From assembly GCA_963702765.1 (NCBI GenBank), contig CAVPEB010000073.1, positions 17,511-81,510 on the forward strand: a stretch of DNA of 64,000 bases, in the 5' to 3' direction. The position numbers were made by a program, and so were the translations under genes. Below are positions 9,828 to 17,898 of the stretch, piece by piece; position 1 is the first letter of the stretch; each line of letters opens with the position of its first letter. The notes beneath the pieces are model-generated. The model was not told the DNA's origin, did not search any database, and was given only the letters and a program-made list of their open reading frames with translations. The DNA is from DATMNR01 sp963702765 (lineage in GTDB: Bacteria; Chloroflexota; Ktedonobacteria; Ktedonobacterales; Ktedonobacteraceae).

Positions 9828-10535
9828 CTATATGGTCGAACTTTTTACATCTTCACGAACTTGATGCAAATGATCACGCATAGCTTCACGAGCCGCTTCA
9901 ACATCATGACTCATAACACTTTCAAGAATGCGCTTATGATGTATTTGACCTCGTTCAGGACCGCCGTTTGTAGAAAAAATTAGTTTGCGTTGTTCGCTAA
10001 GAAGATCGACGATTGAGTCTATAAGTGAGAGGATAAGTATGTTCTGGGTTCCAGTTGCCAATGCGCGATGAAAGTCATTATCAGCTGCAATATAAGCAGC
10101 AGCTTCATGAATGTGAGTATCCATAACCTCTACCGCATCGCGCATTCTGGCAATTTGCTCATCAGTTGCTCGTACAGCAGCCAGGGCAGCAATCTCAGGT
10201 TCAATAATTTCTCGCAACTCGACAAGGCTCACGGAATTGCCTGCCTGTCCCACTTTCATCATCAAACCCATTGAGTGGCGCATAGCCTGTGAAGTCCCAT
10301 CAATGACAATAGTGCCCCGTCCAGGTCGCATATCAACCAAACCTCGCTGAGCCAATGTCTTCATCGCCTCTCGTACAGCTGTTCGGCTAGCATGAAACTG
10401 CTGGCTCAATTCGCGTTCAGTCGGCAATCGGTCCCCACTTTGTAACTCACCACTCAAAATACGTTGTTCGATCTGCTGTGCTATCTGTTCAAATACCTTA
10501 TTTGACTGGATGGGGGTATACATGTTTTCCAGCAA
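9828..10535 (-). CDS. GntR-family (FadR subfamily) transcriptional regulator
   Basis: A 235-residue regulator. The N-terminal winged helix-turn-helix covers about residues 12-78 (GDRLPTERELSQQF, SRTAVREAMKTLAQRGLV). The C-terminal all-helical FCD ligand-binding domain has the metal-type residues in IEPEIAALAA, DNDFHRALA and HHKRILESV. It most likely represses the catabolic genes transcribed after it on the same strand and is relieved by a pathway acid. Translation starts either at the TTG at 10535, which has the better Shine-Dalgarno (AGGAG), or at the ATG at 10523. Confidence 0.9.
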   Translation of the reverse strand: MLENMYTPIQSNKVFEQIAQQIEQRILSGELQSGDRLPTERELSQQFHASRTAVREAMKTLAQRGLVDMRPGRGTIVIDGTSQAMRHSMGLMMKVGQAGNSVSLVELREIIEPEIAALAAVRATDEQIARMRDAVEVMDTHIHEAAAYIAADNDFHRALATGTQNILILSLIDSIVDLLSEQRKLIFSTNGGPERGQIHHKRILESVMSHDVEAAREAMRDHLHQVREDVKSSTI

Positions 10536-10558
10536 GTGATATTCTCCTACAGGCTAAT

Positions 10559-10576
10559 TGGTATGATGGTATGATG
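10559..10576. promoter_or_regulatory. Short tandem repeat upstream of the regulator gene, possible operator
   Basis: The octamer GGTATGAT occurs twice in immediate succession just upstream of the regulator start. FadR-type regulators often bind short repeats close to their own promoter, so this is a candidate autoregulatory site. There is no further support in the sequence. Confidence 0.25.
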
Positions 10577-10654
10577 AACAGACTATGGCGTAAAAGGTAC
10601 CATGGGTATTCTGCATTGTCAAGGTTTTGGTATCTGATATCCACCCAGAATTGG

Positions 10655-10740
10655 GAGTGTAGAGGGCAAAGCCCTTTGCTGGGAGCGCGAGGGCATCCCT
10701 CGCCTCATTTTTATCTGGGGTCGCAGGCCCGCAAAAAGAG
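10655..10740. repeat. REP-like extragenic element with two hairpins
   Basis: This non-coding stretch holds GGGCAAAGCCC (10664-10674) and a 7-bp-stem hairpin GCGAGGG-CAT-CCCTCGC (10687-10703), followed by a purine-rich tail. The build resembles bacterial repetitive extragenic palindromes. A related GC-rich hairpin group occurs at 62040-62140. No gene was recognised in 10577-10882. Confidence 0.5.
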
Positions 10741-10818
10741 ATATGAGTGGATGTCAGTTTGGTGTGATTCAAACGGGAAAATGTGGAGGGAGTATAATCT
10801 GGTTTTTACATTAACCCC

Positions 10819-10874
10819 CTTTCCAGCACGATGGATGGAGGAGCGTTACTTCCTCCATCCATCGTGCTGGAAAG
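10819..10874. terminator. Perfect 24-bp inverted repeat with 8-base loop after a membrane-protein gene
   Basis: Arms 10819-10842 and 10851-10874 are exact inverted repeats around an 8-base loop. The structure begins 9 bp after the stop of the membrane-protein gene. It would form a very stable RNA hairpin and could end transcription, although no long T run follows. The perfect long arms also fit a miniature transposable-element remnant. Confidence 0.55.
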
Positions 10875-10882
10875 ACCTTACC

Positions 10883-11863
10883 TTATGCTCGTTGCGTTGA
10901 ACCCGACTCTTCTGACTCTCGCAAGTCGCGGGCTACCTGCGCGCGTTGCGCACTCAAGGCATGAGCCTTAGGCCAGCAGGCTAGCGCTATCACTACAACC
11001 AACAGACCTGAATTGAAGTCGGTCGCCATACCAGTCAGGATCATACCGAAGGCTTGCGAGAAATACCAGAATAAGACACTCACAATAATCGATGCGATCA
11101 GGAACAGGTGCACCTGCTCATCCTTGACTACGGCCAGGCCAATGCCGATCGCCAGAAAAACGACGATCAGTGCAATATTGAGTGGGATCTCAATGTTGGC
11201 CGTGGCATTTGAGATCTGCGTGAGAACAGGGTCTACCAGAACAGCATTCAGGCCACCTTGACCGACCATCGCGCCTATGGCCTGAGAGATCTGGCCATCT
11301 TGCCACCAATAGGGCTGCAACTGGAGCAGCGCTGCGAAGCACCAGAAGCCAGCAAGGATATAGCGCAGCAGTCGGCGTGAGACCAGCCCATCATCGCCTG
11401 CTATCCTGGTTGCGCCTGTAGAAGTAGTAGATTGATTGCGTGGGTAAACAGCAAGACCTAGTAAAGGATAAAGTAGTACAGCTCCTGGCGCACCTGTGAG
11501 AATGCTGGCCGTTCCGGTCAGAAGCATATTCATGCCCTCACCACCATACCAGACAATGAAAGCCCACACAATTGAGGCCAATACCAGCCATTTCACCCAA
11601 TCACCAGAGAGAAAGAGGAAGCCGAGTCCAAGCAGTATTTGCACAGTAGCAATAAGCAGGTTGACAGCTATGAGGTGAAGCGTCGTCTGGTTGACGATAA
11701 ACTGAAGGCTTGGCTCGAAAATACCAGGTTGCCCTTGCAGCATAGGTTTCATGATACCATTCACCATATTCATCGTGAACATCTGTGGTTGCAATTGCAA
11801 AAGCCCATCGATGAGCCACAACACGCCAATGATGCGTTGGAGGGTTTTGCGTGAAAGTAACAT
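10883..11863 (-). CDS. Internally duplicated multi-span membrane protein (DoxX-like), unknown function
   Basis: A 326-residue membrane protein made of two similar halves. Each opens with a motif of the form W-hydrophobic-DGLLQLQP or WCFAALLQLQP (about residues 15-28 and 170-185) and carries about four hydrophobic helices. The layout resembles DoxX-like quinone-interacting membrane proteins, but catalytic residues cannot be assigned. A Shine-Dalgarno AAAGGA precedes the ATG. It is divergent from a YtkA-like lipoprotein gene, with a shared 373-bp intergenic region, which hints at a common envelope or metal/redox role. Function is unknown. Confidence 0.75.
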   Translation of the reverse strand: MLLSRKTLQRIIGVLWLIDGLLQLQPQMFTMNMVNGIMKPMLQGQPGIFEPSLQFIVNQTTLHLIAVNLLIATVQILLGLGFLFLSGDWVKWLVLASIVWAFIVWYGGEGMNMLLTGTASILTGAPGAVLLYPLLGLAVYPRNQSTTSTGATRIAGDDGLVSRRLLRYILAGFWCFAALLQLQPYWWQDGQISQAIGAMVGQGGLNAVLVDPVLTQISNATANIEIPLNIALIVVFLAIGIGLAVVKDEQVHLFLIASIIVSVLFWYFSQAFGMILTGMATDFNSGLLVVVIALACWPKAHALSAQRAQVARDLRESEESGSTQRA

Positions 11864-12236
11864 AAAGTTGTCGTTTCCTTTCAGTTCAGTCCGAAATAGA
11901 GATGTATGTATAGCAAACGTTTATAGCATCTCTAATGCTGAGTGCTTGCTCCACCTGGCGATACTATGAATTGGGAGCAAACCACAACTGAGACTATAAA
12001 TCGGAACGTATTGCTTGTCTATTGGTATGAATCCCTAAGTTTTTACCCTAGGGTGTTGACAATGGCACGACAAGCATAGGGAAGACTGCAAAAGTGAAGA
12101 AATCCTATATTCTTGTTCTCCTTGAAACACAGGCGTTCAAAACCGATTTCAGAGAAACGGAGTGGCAGGGACTGACAGCTTTGCTATAATACAAACGACT
12201 ATAGTTTTTCCTAACAAAGAGAAGAGGTTGTTGCAG
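11864..12236. promoter_or_regulatory. Divergent intergenic region with a candidate -10 element
   Basis: This gap separates the two divergent genes. A consensus-like TATAAT lies at 12185-12190, about 45 bp ahead of the lipoprotein start. A clear -35 box at standard spacing was not found. No other feature was recognised here. Confidence 0.4.
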
Positions 12237-12686
12237 ATGAAGTTGATCTATCGCCTGTCAACACTTATGGGAAGCTTGCTGCTAATCAGTACAGTTATGT
12301 TGCTTGCTGCATGTAGCACAACTGGCAGCACCCCCTCAACACCAACAGAGACAGCAGCATTTCATTCCACTTTAAAAACGACGGATGGTAAATATGTGAT
12401 TCAGCTCAGTGTGACACCGAATCGACTCGGTCTCAATGATTTTACTGTTGGGGTGGAGAATGCTACCAGCGGAAAACCTATACCCACGATGCAGGCCCAA
12501 CTATCAACCACTATGCTAGATATGGACATGGGTACCGATGAGATTGGTTTGCAATCGAATGGACAAGGTCAGTACAGTACTCAAGGGACACTCTCAATGG
12601 CAGGCCACTGGGAGATTCGCATACTACTACACACCCCAGATGCTACTCTGCACGAAGCCAGTGTAGAGATCGACACACAAACATAA
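12237..12686 (+). CDS. Small lipoprotein with YtkA/FixH-like domain
   Basis: A 149-residue secreted lipoprotein. The signal peptide ends in the lipobox VMLLAAC, about residues 20-26, so the mature protein should be anchored to the outer face of the cytoplasmic membrane. The remainder is an immunoglobulin-like YtkA/FixH-type domain with NDFTVGVENATSGKPI, DMDMGTDE and MAGHWEIRI. Such domains occur in proteins linked to copper handling and cytochrome oxidase assembly. The start was moved to the ATG at 12237 so that the signal peptide is N-terminal. It is single-gene and divergent from the duplicated membrane protein. Confidence 0.8.
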   Translation: MKLIYRLSTLMGSLLLISTVMLLAACSTTGSTPSTPTETAAFHSTLKTTDGKYVIQLSVTPNRLGLNDFTVGVENATSGKPIPTMQAQLSTTMLDMDMGTDEIGLQSNGQGQYSTQGTLSMAGHWEIRILLHTPDATLHEASVEIDTQT

Positions 12687-12689
12687 AAG

Positions 12690-12900
12690 GAGTCGACATT
12701 TCTGAGCACATTAGGCAAGTTGATATCTGCACGATAGGATCGCTCGTAATATCCCAAGGTGTTCTCATAATCTTTCTCATGTCGGTAGATACCGCCCAGA
12801 GAACTCAGGGCATCTACGTAACCTGGCTGTAACTCAATGGCTTTAGTAGATGCTCTTTCGCATTCTAATAGTCATTCTTACGCAGTTCTTGCTATTAGTG
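12690..12900 (-). pseudogene. TPR-protein fragment
   Basis: Minus-strand translation shows tetratricopeptide-type sequence: STKAIELQPGYVDALSSLGG, then DYENTLGYYERSYRADINLP. The phrase LRKNDY, which would belong just before it, is in another frame. There is no start codon and no complete domain, so this is a decayed remnant of a TPR protein. Confidence 0.6.
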
Positions 12901-12915
12901 CGTCAGATGATGTAA

Positions 12916-13440
12916 CGACACGGACGGCCTCTGGTGTTTTACCATGATTGCCACGGCATCTTCCGGCAGAACAGTCGCGCCACAGAAGCTGATATGCTGA
13001 GGGAACAGTTAGCAGGCAAGCAAGACCCGACCCAATTTAGACGCTTGTTGATAGAATTGGAGATCACCTCGATTGCTGCCCGTTCGCCACAAGCCAAAGG
13101 ATGTGTGGAGCGTCTGTTTGGAACCAATGCCCTGATCGGCTGGTCATCGAATTGTGTTTAGCCTGAGCCATTATACGTGTACAAGCCAATGAGGTCTTGC
13201 ATGCCTTTGTGACTACCGCTCTAGCGGCCATGTACGCTATGAGATATCTCCTCACAATTACTGCACCGTGGGAAGCACCCGAGTTATGCGCACACCTAGA
13301 CTCTCCACGTTGAAAAGGAAGATGTTGCTCGTTCCCAAAGGAAAGTGCAGTGGCTCCGTTCCTGGGTTTGGCTTGATCATCCATGGCACAAGCTGTTGCT
13401 GAAGGCAACGGAGCCACCAGTTCGTTCCCAGATCAGCTAA
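12916..13440 (+). pseudogene. Degraded integrase-core transposase, ISNCY-like
   Basis: The segment 12934-13130 encodes FYHDCHGIF, EQLAGKQDPTQFRRLL and ITSIAARSPQAKG-VERLFGT. This is the second half of a DDE integrase core as found in ISNCY-type transposases. The expected continuation DRLVIELCLA is in a shifted frame and then hits a stop. A possible C-terminal piece with DHPWHKLLL appears near 13373-13400. No intact ORF, no start and no clear terminal repeats remain. It is one of several transposon fossils next to the tRNA-fragment boundary. Confidence 0.6.
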
Positions 13441-13719
13441 GACATCTCTACAGCGAAACCCTGCTGTTTTTTGCGTTCTATCAAATGCACCAACATCTGG
13501 CCATGCGAAACGCAGCCTTGTCAAGGCGAGTGGGTATAGCATACTTTTGCACCAGCTGATGGAAAGAAACTGAAAGCTGGAACGCGTAGTGACATTTTTA
13601 CTGGTTATTGACAGGTTTTGGTAACGAAGCACCAGCTTGAAGTGTTGGCTCTATGAGGACAAATCTATTTTTACTATATTTGTCCTGGAGAAAAGTGATG
13701 ACAGACCAAATATTGTTTA
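13441..13719. other. Intergenic stretch, nothing recognised
   Basis: Between the transposase fossil and the pentapeptide-repeat gene no coding pattern, RNA gene or repeat could be supported. Short open frames on the minus strand show no family motif. Confidence 0.4.
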
Positions 13720-14952
13720 CTAACTGCCACGGCTGGCTCGCTCACGAACAGCCAAAATCCAATCGTTGAGTGCAGTTTTCGCTGGATCTACCGACCAGTC
13801 GCCGTCCAGCAAAAGTCGGAACACAGACTGCTCTGATATAGTTTTATCAAAGATTCCTTGGTTGAATTCTCTCAACAACATGACCAGAAGGGGAAGATCG
13901 AGGACGAAAGCGATACCTGCCTCAATGTGGTTCCAAGGCGTAGGAGTTAAATGCTGTTGAATCGTTGGAGATTTTGTCTCACTGGGAAAGGGGATGTCCT
14001 CATTATCTTGGAGTCGGGTGAAACCGAAGATCGCAGCGCCGGAGCAACCGCTTATCCGCCGTCGCACTTCGCTTAGTTGGCCAAACTGAGAGTACTCGCT
14101 TCTTGGTAGTTCGCCATGCTCCTCAAGCATTTTGGTGAAGCGTACAACGTGCGCCTGTTGCTCTATGGTGCGCTGTGAGGGAAGACTTAAGAATACACGG
14201 GAAGCGTTGGAAGATTCTGGCTTGCCTGCCGAAATCCTTACCTGTTTCGGCCCCGGTTGGTCTGAGATATAAGTGCCATTCTTGTCGAGAAAAGGAAGGA
14301 GTTCCTGTGGCACATTTCGGGCATCTTTGAAACTTGCGCCCTTTAGCGCTGCTCCATCAAACTGTGCCCCAGTGAGATCGGCCTGAAAGAAATTTGCTCC
14401 TCGGAGATCAGTTTTACTGAAGACAGTATGACATAGACGAGACTGATAAAAGATCCCATAAGGGGCAGAGGCACCCTTGAGCGTTGCGCCACTGAGGTCT
14501 GCTCGATAAAAATCTACTCGTTCCAGTGTGACGCCCTTTCGTCGGGGCAGTAGGTATGAATTCTGTAAATTCGTCTTTTGGAGGTCTACTCTTTTAAGAT
14601 CAGGCGCATAAGCAAGACTATCAGCGAGGAGCTTTTGGAAGTTGCCGCTTTGTAGCCCTCGAAGTACAGCAGCGATCACACTAACTGCCTCTTGTGCGTA
14701 AGGTGCCCTTCTTCTCGGCGGCAACAACGTACTTAGTCCGAGTTCGCTAGTTTCATCAAAGAAGCGCCTGAGAAGAATTGCGCCAGCAAGACGCTGTTCT
14801 TCATTGTTCGATGCAAGGATCCCAATAACGTCGTCAAAGGTCTTCCTTATGGCTGCCAACCGATCTCGTCGCCTTTGGTATCCGATGTAACCAAAAGCTG
14901 TTACTACTAGGCCACCGACGGCAGTGAAGGTCGTGATGCTCGTTGAGTCCAT
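13720..14952 (-). CDS. Membrane-anchored pentapeptide-repeat protein with C-terminal TIR-like Rossmann domain
   Basis: A 410-residue protein with three parts. Residues 6-24 form one membrane segment. Residues about 110-215 contain pentapeptide repeats of the A(D/N)LxX type (VDLQKTNLQNSYL, ADLSGATLKGAS, TDLRGANFFQADLTGAQFDGA). Residues about 255-405 form a Rossmann-like domain that opens ASRVFLSLPSQ and contains SGCSGAAIFGF and WNHIEAGIAFVLDLPLLVML. The spacing of the first strand, the cysteine/serine helix and a conserved Glu resembles TIR and nucleoside 2-deoxyribosyltransferase folds, which hydrolyse NAD or nucleotides in bacterial immunity. The catalytic assignment is tentative. The gene starts 48 bp from the tRNA-Ser fragment at 15001 and is not in an operon. 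Confidence 0.7.
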   Translation of the reverse strand: MDSTSITTFTAVGGLVVTAFGYIGYQRRRDRLAAIRKTFDDVIGILASNNEEQRLAGAILLRRFFDETSELGLSTLLPPRRRAPYAQEAVSVIAAVLRGLQSGNFQKLLADSLAYAPDLKRVDLQKTNLQNSYLLPRRKGVTLERVDFYRADLSGATLKGASAPYGIFYQSRLCHTVFSKTDLRGANFFQADLTGAQFDGAALKGASFKDARNVPQELLPFLDKNGTYISDQPGPKQVRISAGKPESSNASRVFLSLPSQRTIEQQAHVVRFTKMLEEHGELPRSEYSQFGQLSEVRRRISGCSGAAIFGFTRLQDNEDIPFPSETKSPTIQQHLTPTPWNHIEAGIAFVLDLPLLVMLLREFNQGIFDKTISEQSVFRLLLDGDWSVDPAKTALNDWILAVRERASRGS

Positions 14953-15000
14953 ACAGTATCACCCCAATCAGACTTCGCTAGTGGCTGCCTTAAGGCTTTA

Positions 15001-15028
15001 GCGGAGGAGGTGGGATTCGAACCCACGG
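15001..15028 (-). repeat. tRNA-Ser 3'-end fragment, candidate attachment site
   Basis: These 28 bases are identical to 37287-37314, which is the T-arm and acceptor part of the intact tRNA-Ser(GGA) gene, in the same orientation. No other tRNA part is present here, so it is not a functional tRNA. A 3' tRNA fragment on the far side of DNA that abuts the 3' end of the intact tRNA is the usual trace of site-specific integration. Confidence 0.7.
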
Positions 15029-15175
15029 CTCGATCCAACTCGTCCACAGCCGTCCGCGAACGTCCGTTCCGTGCTCAAAAAGCGCACGGTGCGTCCACAG
15101 AGGTCCATAGAGATACGGTATCATCCGCCGGTTCTGCTGTCAAGTCTGCTGTCAAGAAAAAGTCTTCTCATGTGA
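15029..15175. other. Repeat-rich region beside the tRNA fragment
   Basis: On the minus strand the motif (T/C)GGAC(G/C) occurs five times between about 15040 and 15115, and CTTGACAGCAGA occurs twice in tandem near 15132-15160. Such clusters next to an att core resemble integrase arm-binding sites. The part 15131-15170 has a diverged copy at 17858-17898. The stretch 15176-15550 contains no recognised gene. Confidence 0.35.
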
Positions 15176-15550
15176 GGCTATAACGGCTATGATAGCTCCT
15201 TCTGAAATGCGGATGAGCCTCTACTTCGCAGCATGGCTTCATCGGACAACAGCTCATCCAGAGCAACGACTCCATCCAGGCCCATAGCCTCGATCGCGTC
15301 CAACTTTCATCCGCCGCGGTGCGCTATCCAGTGATCATCTTCGAGCCTGGGCTGGACACTATCCCGATGGACGGGTTGCCTCTGCAACGACCGCTGGCTC
15401 GCTCGAAAACGTTGCAAACCTGATAGCCTCGGGCAATCGGCAAAGAGTATTAAAAGATGCCACTCTCACTCTCATATATGCAGATAATTCAATCATGCGA
15501 TACAAGTAGAAGAAAAGGAAAAAGGCAGAAGCGCCGAGAATCCCGTCGTA

Positions 15551-15581
15551 ATTCGCTCACCATTCGCTCATAATCCGCTCA
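15551..15581. promoter_or_regulatory. Three tandem ATTCGCTCA repeats with 11-bp period upstream of the AlbA_2 gene
   Basis: ATTCGCTCA occurs at 15551-15559 and 15562-15570, and the variant ATCCGCTCA at 15573-15581. The 11-bp period puts all copies on one face of the helix, as expected for cooperative protein binding. The array lies about 60 bp ahead of the AlbA_2-type gene. It is a candidate operator for that protein, whose C-terminus holds a winged helix. Confidence 0.55.
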
Positions 15582-15641
15582 CGCCTGCTAGCTTATTATT
15601 GCAAGTTGTTGTACAATCGAGATGTTTAGAGAGCGAGACAG

Positions 15642-17135
15642 ATGGGAGAAAAGGTGCGTATGCCTACGCTGACAGATGCGGTTCTGCGTCGGACAATCGC
15701 TCGTGGCGAGACAAGTACTGTGGAACTCAAGAAAGCTGTACCAAGGCCGGGCGAACTGGCGGAGCGCATGTGTGGGATGGCAAATGCTCAGGGTGGCATC
15801 ATCATTATTGGGGTCGAAGATAGCAGCCTTAAGGTTGTGGGTGTAGCGGACTCGCGTATGACGCTCACACAGGATATGATATTGCGGGCTGCCCGGCAGA
15901 TTGATCCGCCCTTGTTTCTGGATCCTGCCGAGCCGGAAGTCTATGTGCTTGATGGCAAGCAGGTAGTGGTGGCGACAATTCCGCCCAGTCGAGGCCCGGT
16001 GTATCAAGCGAGTGGAGTGTTTTGGAAACGACGCGGTACGCACACCGTTCCACTCAGCGCCTCGGAAATGCTGGAACTCGCGAGCGACCGGGGGCTACAG
16101 GACTGGGAAATTCTGCCTGTTCAAGATGCCACGATGAAGGACATCGACCCGGAGCGAGTCGAGGCCTACACTCGACAGCGTTCAGCGCGAAGCCGGAGCT
16201 TCCGACGGTTCGAGAATATAGAACAGTTTCTGGTTGGGCTGAAATGCGCCAGGATCGTGAAGAGGAAAGTTGTCCCGACTAACGCTGGCCTCCTCTTCTT
16301 TGGCTATGACCCACAACTGCACATTCTCCAGAGCGAAGTAGTGTGCGTCCTGTATCGCGATACATTGGGGGTAGGCGGGTATGCCGATCGCAAGATCATT
16401 ACCGGGACCATCCAGGAACTCATCGATGAGACTGAGGCATTTCTCTCCCAGCACGTTCCTGTCGAGGGAAGAATCGAGGGATGGAAGCGCATTGACCTGC
16501 CAGACTACCCGCTGGAGGCGTTGCGCGAAGCAGTCGTAAATGCTGCAATTCACCGCGATTACAGCAGGCGCGGTGAGAGCATTCGTGTGTTTTACTATGC
16601 CGACCGGATCGAAGTGCATAGCCCTGGCCTCTTGCTTCCAGGTGTGACCGTCGAACAGATGCGGCGCGGGGAGGTGACCTCGAAACTACGCAATCCGATC
16701 ATGGCGGGCCTCTTGCGAGATATACCGGGATACATGGAGCGCGTTGGGAGTGGAATCAGGCTGATGCTTGAGGAGACAAAGCAAATGGGTCTCCCGCCGC
16801 CGCAGTTTCGGGAGATGAGCGAGTTTGTCGTAACCTTTTCCAAAGCCCCTGCTATGGCTCCATCTCCCCTCTCCACATCCAGTGGGACGCTATGGGACAC
16901 AGAGACCCGGCAAGTACATATCACTGCTAATGAACCCTTGTTGCTCGAGCAGGAACGGCGCATGCAGCAAGCAATGCAATACGTTAGAGAGCAGGGCGTG
17001 ATTACGAATACGATGTACCGGGAACTTACCAGTGTTTCTGAGGCGACGGCCCGCCGTGACCTGGAAGCACTTGTAGAACGCGGAGCACTGAGAGGAACGG
17101 GGAAGACCCGTGGACGACAATACCGACTGCCGTAG
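15642..17135 (+). CDS. AlbA_2/Schlafen-domain putative transcriptional regulator with HATPase_4-like domain and C-terminal winged helix
   Basis: Intact 497-residue protein. Residues about 15-130 are an AlbA_2 (Schlafen AAA_4-like) domain with ETSTVELKKAVPRP and MANAQGGIIIIGVED. Residues about 260-400 form the RecG-related ATP-binding region with EALREAVVNAAIHRDYSRRG, RIEVHSPGLL and ERVGSGIRLMLEE. Residues about 440-497 are a DeoR-like winged helix (NTMYRELTSVSEATARRDLEALVERGAL). Related proteins act as DNA-binding regulators in mobile and defence loci. It is monocistronic, lies just inside the proposed element boundary, and is flanked on both sides by ATTCGCTCA arrays, which suggests autoregulation. 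Confidence 0.85.
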   Translation: MGEKVRMPTLTDAVLRRTIARGETSTVELKKAVPRPGELAERMCGMANAQGGIIIIGVEDSSLKVVGVADSRMTLTQDMILRAARQIDPPLFLDPAEPEVYVLDGKQVVVATIPPSRGPVYQASGVFWKRRGTHTVPLSASEMLELASDRGLQDWEILPVQDATMKDIDPERVEAYTRQRSARSRSFRRFENIEQFLVGLKCARIVKRKVVPTNAGLLFFGYDPQLHILQSEVVCVLYRDTLGVGGYADRKIITGTIQELIDETEAFLSQHVPVEGRIEGWKRIDLPDYPLEALREAVVNAAIHRDYSRRGESIRVFYYADRIEVHSPGLLLPGVTVEQMRRGEVTSKLRNPIMAGLLRDIPGYMERVGSGIRLMLEETKQMGLPPPQFREMSEFVVTFSKAPAMAPSPLSTSSGTLWDTETRQVHITANEPLLLEQERRMQQAMQYVREQGVITNTMYRELTSVSEATARRDLEALVERGALRGTGKTRGRQYRLP

Positions 17136-17368
17136 ACATTGCTGACATCCAGCATATCCACAGGGTGGTGAGTTTCGTTTCAAAGATGCATTCAAGAAGC
17201 AATCATGTCATTTCCCAACGTCTGTAGGGTTTTGAATCTCTCCGTGCATACCGAATAACCAGCAGCTTAAACGCCTGGAATACATTCCTCATTTCACAGC
17301 ATGAAGTACTATGTGAAGCGGAAGATTCATGCACATAAACTTTTCTCACACACAATCTCTTCATAACC

Positions 17369-17388
17369 GTTCGCTCACAATTCGGTTG
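17369..17388. promoter_or_regulatory. Diverged ATTCGCTCA-type repeat pair
   Basis: GTTCGCTCA at 17369 is followed 11 bp later by ATTCGGTTG. This is a weaker version of the arrays at 15551 and 17601. The surrounding 17136-17600 contains no recognised gene. Confidence 0.35.
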
Positions 17389-17600
17389 TTATATAGACTC
17401 GTAGCTGGAGAAGGAAGAGCTTCTTGTGTGTTGTCAAGGACGATCGCCTGCAAGAAGATAGAAGGTCCATTTGATTCAAATAGTGGAGTGTCACAACGAG
17501 ATTGGTTGAAAATAGCATGTGAGAATCGCATCCAATGAAAGAAATTATGAAATCCCATTTGTACTTGAAAATTGGCTGAGGTATTGATAATCCGGTCGTA

Positions 17601-17620
17601 ATTCGCTCAAAATTCGCTCA
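17601..17620. promoter_or_regulatory. Two ATTCGCTCA repeats, 11-bp period, downstream of the AlbA_2 gene
   Basis: Exact copies at 17601-17609 and 17612-17620 repeat the unit and the spacing of the array at 15551. Both arrays are preceded by the matching sequence GTCGTA. A second array on the far side of the regulator gene suggests a looping operator or a duplicated segment. Confidence 0.5.
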
Positions 17621-17664
17621 TACGGTCAATATTGAACGATATTGATGACTAAGTCGGGAAATGC

Positions 17665-17795
17665 GAAGAGGTCTATCTGTCTCAGTATCGAACCTTCGAA
17701 GAGGCTCAAGTTCAAGTGCAGACGTTTCTGCAGGACGTGCACAATGCCAAAGGCCTCCACTGATCTTTAGCCTATGTACCCGCCTTTTGAGTTAG
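17665..17795 (+). pseudogene. IS3-family OrfB C-terminal remnant
   Basis: Translation gives EEVYLSQYRTFEEAQVQVQT, then LQDVHNAKGLH, a stop, and SLAYVPAF. This is the conserved tail of IS3-family integrase cores (usual form YNxKRLHSALGYxPP), here with in-frame stops. No other part of an IS3 element was found nearby. Confidence 0.65.
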
Positions 17796-17857
17796 AAGCG
17801 GTATATCTCAAGTGTGAATGTTGGAGTGGTATGGATTTCTTGGGGGCACTCCAACTG

Positions 17858-17898
17858 GTTCTGCTGTCCACATCGGTGTCAAAAAAAGTCTTCTCAAG
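17858..17898 (+). repeat. Second copy of the tRNA-fragment-proximal sequence, at the left IS110 junction
   Basis: GGTTCTGCTGTC near 17858 and the block AAAAAGTCTTCTCA ending near 17898 both match 15131-15170, with the spacer diverged. The first IS110 element begins immediately after this copy, so it may be the old target site. Confidence 0.5.

Noticed and set aside
10819..10874. Ordinary rho-independent terminator
   Set aside because: The stem is strong but there is no T run on either strand, so the terminator call is kept only as one possibility.
13258..13632. Minus-strand 124-residue open frame
   Set aside because: No motif, no ribosome site, and the plus strand here carries transposase-tail-like sequence.
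15001..15120. A third tRNA-Ser gene
   Set aside because: Only the T arm and acceptor 3' strand are present; no anticodon or D arm follows, so it is a fragment.
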